A stretch of 40,075 bases of DNA from Bacillaceae bacterium Marseille-Q3522 (GTDB lineage: Bacteria; Bacillota; Bacilli; Bacillales; Cytobacillaceae): NCBI GenBank assembly GCA_017898095.1, contig JAGKQJ010000016.1, forward strand, positions 1 through 40,075, read 5' to 3'. This document shows positions 6,668-13,877 of the stretch, piece by piece (position 1 is the stretch's first letter; the number at the start of each line of letters is the position of its first letter). The notes under the pieces are model-generated. The model was not told the origin of the DNA and did no database searches. It saw only the letters and a list, made by a program, of their open reading frames with translations. Both the position numbers and the translations under genes were made by a program.

Positions 6668-8101
6668 ATGGGGTCTACAGTAAATCGAAAAATAATCTTA
6701 GTCACCTTCATGATTGGTGCGTTTTTTGCAATCTTAAACGAAACCTTGCTCAATATTGCGCTTACAGAATTAATGCATGTATTTCAGATTGATGCGCCGA
6801 CTGTCCAATGGATGGCAACCGGATTTATGCTTGTGATGGGTATATTAATGCCTGTCTCTGCATTATTCATTCAGTCCTTCACAACAAGACAAATTTTTAT
6901 TGGTGTTATGACAGTATTTTTAATCGGGACGGTGATTGCAGGGAGTGCCCTCAATTTTCCAATGCTGTTAACTGGACGGATGATCCAGGCTGTCGGTACC
7001 GGTTTATTAATCCCTGTTATTATGAATGCATTGCTGTTTCTGTATCCCCCTGAAGTACGGGGGAGGATTATGGGAACCTTTGGGTTAGTGATCATGTTTG
7101 CCCCGGCAATCGGACCGACTTTATCGGGTGTTATTGTCGATGTACTGGGCTGGAGGTGGCTATTCTTAACCGTGATTCCATTTGCGTTATTTTCTATTTT
7201 ATTTGCACTGAAATTTTTGCAAAATGTCGGTGAGGTAACGAAACCGAAGATAGATATTTTGTCGATCTTTCTTTCGTCAATTGGAATCGGCGGAATCGTA
7301 TATGGTTTTAGCAGTGCCGGGGAAAATGAGAGCGGGTTTTTATCGCCGGCGTTTCTTGCAATTATTATAATAAGTTTACTCAGTTTGCTATTATTTATAT
7401 GGCGCCAATTGAAATTAGAAGAACCATTATTGGACGTTCGTGTATTTAAATATAAAAGCTATACGAAGGGTGTCAGTATTTTTGTCATTGTGATCATGGC
7501 AATGTTTGCTTCTGAAATTGTTATGCCAATATATTTACAAGGACCTCTTGGCTATTCCGCCAAGGTGGCCGGCTTGTTGCTTTTACCTGGTGCACTATTA
7601 AATGGCCTTATGTCACCGGTGATGGGAACATTATTTGATAAGTACGGACCGAGGAAACTGATTATTCCCGGAACGATTGTATTGATTGGCGTGATGCTAT
7701 TTTATAGTAATATCAATCCTTCCTTCCCAATTTGGTCGTTTGTGATTGTTTATATTGTTTTAATGCTGGCAATTTCGGCAATTATGATGCCTGCCCATAC
7801 GAATGGATTAAACGAACTGCCCAAGCATTTATATCCTCACGGAACAGCGATTGCGAACACGATGCAGCCCGTAGCCGGTGCACTCGGTGTTTCGATCTTT
7901 GTCAGCATCATGACGAAAGGAACAGAGAGTGCTTTAGAAAATCAAACCGCTCCATTTACGGAGCAAGTGTTAAATGAGGCGATGACTTTTGGTGTACACC
8001 ATGCGTACTGGTTTGCCTTAGGGTTAAGTATCGTTGCCTTCATTCTGGCATTATTTATGAAAAAAGCGGCTGTGCCGGAGATGGATAGTCCGAGTAAGTA
8101 A
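6668..8101 (+). CDS. MFS drug exporter, DHA2 (14-TMS) family
   Basis: A 477-residue polytopic protein with the hallmarks of the DHA2/EmrB-QacA family. These are helix 1 (ILVTFMIGAFFAILNETLLN), the W-M-A-T-G-F helix 2 segment, motif C in helix 5 (APAIGPTLSGVIVD, about 143-156) and about 14 hydrophobic segments. It resembles Bacillus LmrB-type lincomycin/multidrug exporters, which use the proton motive force. The ATG at 6668 is preferred because GGGGG (6658-6662) is 5 nt upstream; earlier GTG (6647) and ATG (6653, 6656) codons lack an SD. It ends on a strong bidirectional terminator shared with the convergent membrane-protein gene. The actual substrate is unknown. Confidence 0.9.
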   Translation: MGSTVNRKIILVTFMIGAFFAILNETLLNIALTELMHVFQIDAPTVQWMATGFMLVMGILMPVSALFIQSFTTRQIFIGVMTVFLIGTVIAGSALNFPMLLTGRMIQAVGTGLLIPVIMNALLFLYPPEVRGRIMGTFGLVIMFAPAIGPTLSGVIVDVLGWRWLFLTVIPFALFSILFALKFLQNVGEVTKPKIDILSIFLSSIGIGGIVYGFSSAGENESGFLSPAFLAIIIISLLSLLLFIWRQLKLEEPLLDVRVFKYKSYTKGVSIFVIVIMAMFASEIVMPIYLQGPLGYSAKVAGLLLLPGALLNGLMSPVMGTLFDKYGPRKLIIPGTIVLIGVMLFYSNINPSFPIWSFVIVYIVLMLAISAIMMPAHTNGLNELPKHLYPHGTAIANTMQPVAGALGVSIFVSIMTKGTESALENQTAPFTEQVLNEAMTFGVHHAYWFALGLSIVAFILALFMKKAAVPEMDSPSK

Positions 8102-8126
8102 CAGAAATATTTAGGAAATCAGTAAT

Positions 8127-8166
8127 AAAAAAGATCAGGAGGCAAGCTGCCTCCTGATCTTTTTTT
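8127..8166. terminator. Perfect bidirectional terminator between convergent genes
   Basis: AAAAAAGATCAGGAGGCA (8127-8144) pairs perfectly with TGCCTCCTGATCTTTTTT (8148-8165) around a 3-base loop. A-rich and T-rich flanks let it work on both strands, for the MFS gene and for the minus-strand gene whose stop overlaps it. Confidence 0.95.
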
Positions 8167-8743
8167 AGCTAATAGAGGAAAGTTTGTTTTTTCGTTTTTT
8201 TGAACGTGCTCCGGCAAAAACGGCAATAACAAGCCCTCCAGAAACATCAGCCAGTAAATCTGTCATTGTATCTGTATTCCCGTGTTGCATCGTTGTACCA
8301 ATAAAGAGATCACCGCTAAATTCGTAAATTTCCCAAACAACACCGCAAAAAACAGTAAAAGCAAGCGTAAATAAAAAGACGAACCGTGGAGAAACCTTTT
8401 CCCGGACGTTTTTATGTACAAGGCTCTCATAAAAAGATATCCCGACATTTGCAAGAAGAATGCCGCTAATAAAATGCAAAAAGATATCCCACCAGCTAAT
8501 CTGATACCAATGTAAGATGGAACCAAAATATTGTGCACCTGTTAAGAACATCAGATAAGATACGACAATGGGAAGGCTTAATGGAATTTTCATAAGCAAA
8601 ATAAGCGGTATTGCTCCGCACGCGGCACTGGCAAAAGCAACCAGCGACATAAAAGACTCACCTTGAAAAAGAAAATATACGGAGTGAGCAGCCATAGAAA
8701 TAATATAAAGAGAACTAAATAAATTAATCAGTTTTCGATTCAT
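8165..8743 (-). CDS. YjdF/DUF2238-like integral membrane protein
   Basis: A 192-residue protein with about six hydrophobic segments. Two conserved clusters, WWDIFLHFISGILLA (about 84-98) and VVWEIYEFSGDLFIGT followed by Q-x-G-x-x-DTMTDL (about 135-165), contain the D-x3-H, WE-x-x-E and D-T-x-x-D residues typical of DUF2238/YjdF-like proteins. Charged residues within membrane segments suggest a metal- or lipid-linked function, but none is established. The SD (GGGGTG) precedes the ATG at 8743. It is transcribed alone and ends in the shared terminator. The region 8744-8990 upstream shows no clear gene. Confidence 0.85.
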   Translation of the reverse strand: MNRKLINLFSSLYIISMAAHSVYFLFQGESFMSLVAFASAACGAIPLILLMKIPLSLPIVVSYLMFLTGAQYFGSILHWYQISWWDIFLHFISGILLANVGISFYESLVHKNVREKVSPRFVFLFTLAFTVFCGVVWEIYEFSGDLFIGTTMQHGNTDTMTDLLADVSGGLVIAVFAGARSKKRKNKLSSIS

Positions 8744-8991
8744 TTTTTCACCCCAAAATCAATAAATCCCTGTTTATCATTGCTTCAAAAGTATATCCAT
8801 CATCGTAACATAACCAGCATCCTTTCGCATAGTATTGCTTTTTTTTACTTATAGACGAAGCTTAAAAAGCTAGCAAATGATATGCTGTATAACTCTCACT
8901 CGTTAACTTTATATAAAATTCCCGTTTCATAAAATCAATATAACTGGTACCGGAAATTTACAGAAGGAATAAAAGATCCTCCCAGATTTAT

Positions 8992-9020
8992 TTGACAAAA
9001 TAAAACTGATTTCGTACACT
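8992..9020 (+). promoter_or_regulatory. SigmaA-type promoter of the ABC-F leader
   Basis: TTGACA (8992-8997) is a consensus -35, then a 17-bp spacer, then TACACT (9015-9020), a good -10. It lies about 36 bases before the small leader ORF at 9056 and about 415 bases before the ABC-F gene. Confidence 0.75.
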
Positions 9021-9055
9021 AAAAATATTAATCAAATTATTGAGGTGGAAAGGAA

Positions 9056-9097
9056 ATGGAAATTTTATCGACTGTTCTTACAAGAGATTTAGCCTGA
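9056..9097 (+). CDS. 13-codon leader ORF upstream of the ABC-F gene
   Basis: ATG at 9056 preceded by GAGGTGGAAAGG (9042-9053) encodes MEILSTVLTRDLA and stops at 9095-9097. The last codons and stop are in a possible hairpin: TTAGC (9089-9093) and TGAT (9095-9098) pair with ATCA (9128-9131) and GCTAA (9132-9136). With a consensus promoter before it and a terminator after it (9197-9226), the arrangement matches leader peptides that control antibiotic-resistance ABC-F genes by ribosome-mediated attenuation. Alternatively it is the stub of a decayed gene. Confidence 0.5.
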   Translation: MEILSTVLTRDLA

Positions 9098-9196
9098 TAC
9101 AGGTGAAGTATGCCCATTTTTACCTAAATCAGCTAATCGAAGAGAACAGAAGATAAAAGGAACAAATATCCCTTTCTTACGAACGGAACAGGTAAC

Positions 9197-9230
9197 GGGT
9201 AAGGTGTATTTTCCTTACCCTTTTTTATTT
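9197..9230 (+). terminator. Leader terminator between the uORF and the ABC-F gene
   Basis: GGGTAAGG (9197-9204) pairs with CCTTACCC (9213-9220), followed by TTTTTTATTT. Upstream TTACC (in 9120-9124) could compete for GGTAA in the left arm, giving a weak candidate antiterminator. The segment 9231-9434 contains a short open stretch (YGERVKNPATLQARKAGVQRIV, about 9253-9320, stop TAA) of unknown origin and the GAAGTTTCACTTTAT repeat tail. Confidence 0.75.
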
Positions 9231-9434
9231 GCCAAAAAAGCAGTCTTTCTTTTTATGGAGAACGTGTAAAGAACCCTGCTACATTGCAGGCACGAAAAGC
9301 AGGAGTCCAACGAATCGTTTAATAAGCTGGGAAAAGGATAATAGACACTAATAGGAAAATTACCCATGAAGTTTCACTTTATCATGCTGTTCTCTCGATT
9401 TGCTTTTCGAAACAAAAGAAAAGGAGAGAATAAA

Positions 9435-10973
9435 ATGAGTATTGTAACAGTAGAAAATGTAACCCATATGTATGGGGATAAAATAAACTTTCATAACATC
9501 AGCTTCCGTTTGCTCCGGGGAGAGCATGTTGGTCTTGTTGGCGGAAATGGAGCAGGAAAATCAACATTATTGAAGCTTCTTACAGGAGAATTACTGCCGG
9601 ATGAAGGAAAAATTGCATGGTTTCCGCAGGTGCGTGCCGGTTATTTACAACAACATATTGAATTACATGCAGGAACAACGATGCTACAATATTTACAAGG
9701 TGCATTTTGCAATCTTATTGAGATAGAAAAAAAGATGGATAAAGCGGCAGAACAAATGGCAACCGCACAAGAAAATATCGACCGCCTGCTGCAGCAGTAC
9801 GGGGAGTGGCAGAGTATTCTCGATCAATCCGATTTTTATCAAATGGAAGCGAAAATTGAAGAGGTGGCTGCCGGATTGGGAATGCTCGAAATCGGATTAG
9901 AGCGGGATGTAGGTAACTTAAGCGGCGGCCAGCGAACAAAGCTTTTATTGGCAAAGCTGCTTTTAGAAAAGCCTGATGTTTTACTGCTTGATGAACCGAC
10001 GAATTATCTTGACGATGTGCATATTGAGTGGCTGATCCGCTATTTGCAAAATTATCAGCATGCTTATATTGTCGTCTCTCATGATGAAAGGCTGCTAAAA
10101 GAAGTCACAACTGTCATTTACCATTTGGAAAATCAAAGGCTCAAGCGCTATAACACTAATTATGAAACATTTTTAAAAAACTATGAACAGTCGAGGCAGC
10201 AACATTTGTTGGCGTACGAAAACCAGCAAAAAGAAATAGACAAATTAGAAAATTTTATTGCAAAGAATCGCATCCGTAAAGCAAAACAAGCAAAAAGCCG
10301 TGAAAAGGTTCTGCAAAGAATAGAAAGAATCGAAAAACCAACATCTGTACATCAACCGCGTTTTTCCTTTCATGTTCACCATAATCCGGAAAGCCGGATT
10401 ATCGTTGCAAAATCCATAGAAATTGGCTATACGGAACCTTTATTTGCCCCCTTAAATGTTCAGGTGGAGCGGGGAGAAAAAATCGCCATTACCGGCTATA
10501 ACGGGATCGGAAAAACAACTTTGCTCAAAACATTAATCGGGCAATTAACCCCCGTTAGCGGAATGGTAAAAGTAGCGGATCATGTTAAAATCGCCTATTT
10601 CGCACAAGAAGATGTTCCCTTAGAAGAAACTCCGCTTAAGCATTTACTGTCGCTGCATCCGGGTTTGACACAAAAGCAAATCAGGCATGCTTTAGCAATG
10701 TGTGGCATCATGGATGAATATATCAGACAGCCGATTCATACATTAAGCGGTGGAGAGCAGGCAAAGGTCCGATTATGTGAGTTGATGCTGGAAGAGAGCA
10801 ATATGCTTGTGCTTGATGAACCGACGAATCATTTAGATGTCCAGGCAAAGGAGGGGTTGAAAGAAGCGCTGCAAAAATACCGCGGTACAATTTTAATAGT
10901 CTCTCATGAGCCAGACTTTTATGAAGATTGGATAACAAAAGTATGGACTGTGGAGGATTGGCGAAAAAATTAA
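9435..10973 (+). CDS. ABC-F family ATPase (YfmM-like), possible ribosome protection/translation factor
   Basis: A 512-residue soluble protein with two ABC domains and no membrane domain. Domain 1 has Walker A GGNGAGKST (about 37-45), signature LSGGQ (about 162) and Walker B LLLDEPTNYLDD. A basic coiled linker (about 235-300, NRIRKAKQAKSREK) corresponds to the P-site tRNA interaction motif. Domain 2 has GYNGIGKTT, LSGGEQ and LVLDEPTNHLD. Both Walker B glutamates are present. ABC-F proteins act at the ribosomal E site; some confer resistance to lincosamide, pleuromutilin or streptogramin A drugs. The ATG at 9435 is chosen for AAGGAGAG (9421-9428) and the conserved N-terminus; an in-frame ATG at 9366 would add 23 atypical residues inside a repeat tail. 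A terminator follows. Confidence 0.92.
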   Translation: MSIVTVENVTHMYGDKINFHNISFRLLRGEHVGLVGGNGAGKSTLLKLLTGELLPDEGKIAWFPQVRAGYLQQHIELHAGTTMLQYLQGAFCNLIEIEKKMDKAAEQMATAQENIDRLLQQYGEWQSILDQSDFYQMEAKIEEVAAGLGMLEIGLERDVGNLSGGQRTKLLLAKLLLEKPDVLLLDEPTNYLDDVHIEWLIRYLQNYQHAYIVVSHDERLLKEVTTVIYHLENQRLKRYNTNYETFLKNYEQSRQQHLLAYENQQKEIDKLENFIAKNRIRKAKQAKSREKVLQRIERIEKPTSVHQPRFSFHVHHNPESRIIVAKSIEIGYTEPLFAPLNVQVERGEKIAITGYNGIGKTTLLKTLIGQLTPVSGMVKVADHVKIAYFAQEDVPLEETPLKHLLSLHPGLTQKQIRHALAMCGIMDEYIRQPIHTLSGGEQAKVRLCELMLEESNMLVLDEPTNHLDVQAKEGLKEALQKYRGTILIVSHEPDFYEDWITKVWTVEDWRKN

Positions 10974-11003
10974 AAACAGCTGGTCATGTACGTTTAGATA
11001 AGG

Positions 11004-11029
11004 AAAAGGCAGTATATGCTGCCTTTTTT
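11004..11029 (+). terminator. Terminator after the ABC-F gene
   Basis: AAAAGGCAG (11004-11012) pairs with CTGCCTTTT (11019-11027) across a six-base loop and runs into T residues. It can also act for the convergent methyltransferase gene. Confidence 0.85.
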
Positions 11030-11047
11030 CTTATTTGTGAAAAAAAA

Positions 11048-11938
11048 CTAATTCCTAATTTTTTTCTTGCCGATAAGAATTACAAAATCTACTGTTATTT
11101 GATCAAGTTGACTTTCCAGGACTGACTGAATCTTTTCTTCTTTCGCCCCCCATGACAAAGGAGTCATGCGAATAAGCGGTTCAAGGGTGCTTTGGTCAAC
11201 ATTTACACAATAACGTAATGGCTGCTTTTCTATTACTTCAAAATGAGTTGAAAATATTTCCTGTGTATTTTCACTGGAATAAGCCTGTTTTTCTTGGCCG
11301 GCAAAAAAGATTTCTCTTAATTCTTTTAGATAATCCCGTTGCGGAATTACTTTCATAACAATGCCGTTTTCGTTTAATAAACGGTGAAATTCTGTGTAAT
11401 TCGCCGGTGACAAAATGTTAAGGATTACATGAAAGGTGTGATCCTTAAAAGGACTATTGGCAAGATCGGCAACACACCAGATAATTTCCGGATGATTTTT
11501 TGCCGCTTTGCTGATTCCTTCTTTTGCAAGATCAATGCCCACAATTGCTGCACTTTTATGTTGCAAGTCAATATTATTTTTAATCGCGGCTAAGTGTGAG
11601 CCTTCCCCGCAACCGGCATCAAGAATATTTATTTTTTGATTATTATCAAATTCCTTCTTTATATACTCGCTGATCTGTTTGATTAATGGTGTGAAAAATC
11701 CGCTGTCCATCACCGTTTTCCGTGCAGTAAATAATTTTTTATCATATTTTACAGTGACTGGATGAGTCGTTAAATTAACATAGCCTTGCTTAGCCAGGTC
11801 AAATAAATGGCCGTTTACACAGACTAAGCTTTTAGAAGAAACGATTTTCATATCGCCCCCGCAGACAGGACAAGTAAAAATATTTTCAAACCGTTTCATA
11901 TAGACTGCGTTTCTTGTTTTGTTATTTTTATCGGACAA
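11048..11938 (-). CDS. 23S rRNA (guanine-N1)-methyltransferase, RlmA family
   Basis: A 296-residue protein. The N-terminal zinc finger (CPVCGG ... LVCVNGHLFD) precedes a conserved YVNL and a Rossmann methyltransferase fold with the SAM motif I NILDAGCGEGSHL, as in RlmA(I)/RlmA(II). Gram-positive RlmA(II) methylates G748 in the peptide exit tunnel, a macrolide-contact site; Gram-negative RlmA(I) methylates G745. The frame is open to 12100, but a TTG at 11938 has GAGGTG (11950-11945) 6 nt upstream and gives the family's usual length; an ATG at 11900 is a second candidate. It converges on the ABC-F gene, so two ribosome-directed functions sit side by side. The choice between G745 and G748 is inferred from phylogeny only. 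Confidence 0.85.
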   Translation of the reverse strand: MSDKNNKTRNAVYMKRFENIFTCPVCGGDMKIVSSKSLVCVNGHLFDLAKQGYVNLTTHPVTVKYDKKLFTARKTVMDSGFFTPLIKQISEYIKKEFDNNQKINILDAGCGEGSHLAAIKNNIDLQHKSAAIVGIDLAKEGISKAAKNHPEIIWCVADLANSPFKDHTFHVILNILSPANYTEFHRLLNENGIVMKVIPQRDYLKELREIFFAGQEKQAYSSENTQEIFSTHFEVIEKQPLRYCVNVDQSTLEPLIRMTPLSWGAKEEKIQSVLESQLDQITVDFVILIGKKKIRN

Positions 11939-12255
11939 AAAGAACACCTCATTTATACGATTTCTCCACGATTGAGTTGAAAATTCAAATGGGAAAGCTC
12001 CTTTGTTGTTCATTGGAATACGGATCCCCTTTTTGCATCTTACACCATCCTGCAGCTGCCCGCAATTTGTTAGCTGGGAAAAAATGGTGCACGCGATCAT
12101 GTTTATAACCTCTTCGATTTGGTAAAGCTTTTTACTGTCTGCCTTTCATCCATTATACTTGAATGATAAAAAAATGATTTTTTTCGCTGCCTATTATTGA
12201 TTCATTCAGGGGGAATAGGGATCTCTTAATTTGCGGTCATTTGGAGGTGATCGGT

Positions 12256-12669
12256 TTGAATAAAAATATGGAAAATACGATTGTCGAAATAGTGACAAAG
12301 CAATTCACGCCTTTTTTAATATTCATTTTTGGATCTATGGTAAAGGGAAATACACGTAAAGACAGTGATATTGATATTGCTTTTATTGCTGATACAGGAG
12401 GCGGGAAAATTGATCAATACGAACTTTTTACGACCGCCCAAGAGATTGCCGCAAAACTTAACCGTGATGTTGATTTGATTGATCTGAGTCAATCGAGCAC
12501 TGTATTCCAGGCGCAAATTGTCCACACCGGAAAAGCCATCTATTGCACAGATTTGCAGAAAAAAGCACAATATGAAATGAAAATATTAAAAATGTATGCA
12601 AAATTAAATGAAGAACGTTCTCCGATTTTATTAAAAATTGATGAAAGCGGGACAATATATGAAAAATGA
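12256..12669 (+). CDS. mntA: MntA-type minimal nucleotidyltransferase antitoxin
   Basis: A 137-residue protein with the minimal nucleotidyltransferase signature GS-x10-D-x-D (G26, S27, D38, D40) and a third acidic residue in DVDLIDL (about residue 75). MntA antitoxins transfer AMP groups from ATP to a tyrosine of the partner HEPN toxin and so neutralise it. The TTG start at 12256 is selected because GGAGGTGATC (12243-12252) lies just upstream; the frame is open from 12241. It overlaps the toxin gene by 11 bp, the standard layout for this pair. The upstream region 12101-12255 is short and AT-rich with no clear promoter. Confidence 0.92.
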   Translation: MNKNMENTIVEIVTKQFTPFLIFIFGSMVKGNTRKDSDIDIAFIADTGGGKIDQYELFTTAQEIAAKLNRDVDLIDLSQSSTVFQAQIVHTGKAIYCTDLQKKAQYEMKILKMYAKLNEERSPILLKIDESGTIYEK

Positions 12670-13063
12670 CGTTATTTTAAACAAAGTAAGTATTATTGAA
12701 CGTTGTATTCATCGTATCCGTGAAGAGTATGCAAATAATCCCACTCATTTAGATAATATTACGAAGCAAGACTCTATTGTCTTGAACCTTCAAAGAGCAT
12801 GTGAAGCCTGCATTGACCTTGCCATGCATATCGTGGCAGAGAATAAACTGGGACTTCCGCAAACCAGCCGTGACGCCTTTTCTTTTTTAGAACAAAATGA
12901 GATCATTCCTTCCTCTCTAACTAATAAAATGAAAGCAATGATAGGTTTCAGAAATATTGCTGTCCATGATTATCATGATATTCAATTAGAAATTTTACAA
13001 AAAATTCTCGATCATCATTTAATTGATTTTCAACAATTTACGATAATGATCCTTGATTATTAA
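12659..13063 (+). CDS. hepT: HepT-type HEPN RNase toxin
   Basis: A 134-residue mostly helical HEPN-domain protein. The catalytic motif R-x4-H-x-Y is present as RNIAVHDY (R98, H103, Y105). HepT toxins are metal-independent RNases, and the tyrosine is the residue AMPylated by MntA. The ATG at 12659 is chosen for agreement with HepT N-termini (MKNDVILNKVSIIERCI); an ATG at 12641 would add six residues. The start overlaps the mntA stop, so translation is coupled. All key residues are intact, so the toxin is probably functional and held in check by MntA. The region 13064-13132 has no gene. Confidence 0.92.
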   Translation: MKNDVILNKVSIIERCIHRIREEYANNPTHLDNITKQDSIVLNLQRACEACIDLAMHIVAENKLGLPQTSRDAFSFLEQNEIIPSSLTNKMKAMIGFRNIAVHDYHDIQLEILQKILDHHLIDFQQFTIMILDY

Positions 13064-13132
13064 TGGCAGACTAAAAAAACCTATTTCCTCGAAGTTTCAC
13101 CCTGCAAAAGAAGTTATCGCCCGATTTCAAGT

Positions 13133-13167
13133 AAAGTCCACCTGATCTAAACCGAGGTGGACTTTTT
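13133..13167 (+). terminator. Terminator of the mntA-hepT operon
   Basis: AAAGTCCACCT (13133-13143) pairs perfectly with AGGTGGACTTT (13155-13165), followed by TT. It lies about 70 bases behind the hepT stop and just before the broken ArsR gene. Confidence 0.88.
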
Positions 13168-13214
13168 ATCCGGCAATAACATCCCAGCTTTGCCATAAGT
13201 CAGGCAGAGGCATT

Positions 13215-13524
13215 ATGTTTTGAAGGAAAGACTCCGCTTTTATCAACAGTTCTCTATGCCCTTAGTGATCAGATCAGACTGGAAATTGTCAAGAGCTTGG
13301 CTGAAAATGGTGAACAGTCGTGTGGCGCATTAGAAATTCCGGTGCCAAATTCGACGCTCTCTCATCACTACAAGGTGCTCAGGGAGTCCGGGGTTATCAA
13401 CACAAGAATAGAAGGTACGAAACGGTTCATATCCCTTCGCTGCAAGGATTTGAATACTCGTTTTCCGGGATTGCTGCCGTCTGTTCTCCAAGGATTGCAG
13501 CAGGAAATAAATGAAAAGGGGTAG
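13215..13524 (+). pseudogene. ArsR-family HTH regulator with disrupted start
   Basis: From about 13219 to the TAG at 13522-13524 the frame encodes an ArsR-type winged helix: FEGKTPLLSTVLYALSDQIR, the recognition segment STLSHHYKVLRESGVI and the wing GTKRFISLR. It has no in-frame start codon near the expected position. The frame opens after a stop at 13177, and the first usable codon (TTG 13297) is inside the domain. An ATG at 13215 with AGAGG upstream would fit if one T of the TTTT at 13218-13221 were removed, giving MFEGKTPLL. A single-base frameshift is therefore the simplest explanation; loss of the 5' end or a non-standard start are alternatives. No metal-binding CxC motif is seen; its target is unknown. 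Confidence 0.65.
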
Positions 13525-13650
13525 ATTGTTCTGGAGTTGTTTTATCATCAATGTTAGCTTTGGTATAATATAAGAGACGTTTAAAACGTGACTACAGCAG
13601 TGCATGTAAAGAACTAGAGAAAAATTTTTCTAAAATGACATACTGTTGTC

Positions 13651-13698
13651 GCGTTATTTTGATATCCTTGCTCCATAAATAACTTGGAGAAATAACGC
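13651..13698. other. Nested inverted repeat in a gene-free region
   Basis: GCGTTATTT (13651-13659) pairs perfectly with AAATAACGC (13690-13698), and CTCCA (13671-13675) pairs with TGGAG (13685-13689) inside. It has no T tract. The surrounding 13525-13844 lacks a credible gene; a TATAAT (13564-13569) precedes the hairpin. An open stretch without start (about 13752-13845, DFRKIAPEKLKTVLRYKV) suggests coding debris. The hairpin could be a small RNA element or the end of a lost mobile element. Confidence 0.4.
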
Positions 13699-13844
13699 AA
13701 TGAAACATGAATGGTGAAAGCATGAAAAAGAATTATAACTTTCCGATTTCCGCAAGATTGCTCCGGAAAAGCTAAAAACCGTGTTACGTTATAAGGTTGC
13801 ATACACTTTAAAAAACGCAGACAAAGTGAGTTTGATAAGCTAAT

Positions 13845-13876
13845 AAAACAGGCGAAGTAAGTTCTCCGCCTGTTTT
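13845..13876 (-). terminator. Terminator of the PTS IIC-like gene
   Basis: AAAACAGGCG (13845-13854) pairs with CGCCTGTTTT (13867-13876). On the minus strand it directly follows the stop of the gene at 13878-14915 and ends in TTTT. Confidence 0.85.
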
Positions 13877-13877
13877 A

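Noticed and set aside
9366-9434. N-terminal extension of the ABC-F protein from ATG 9366
   Set aside because: No SD, overlaps the GAAGTTTCACTTTAT repeat tail, and the family start MSIVTVENV with AAGGAGAG is at 9435.
11939-12100. N-terminal extension of the RlmA-like protein
   Set aside because: About 50 atypical residues before a TTG with a good SD at 11938; the family starts near the zinc finger.
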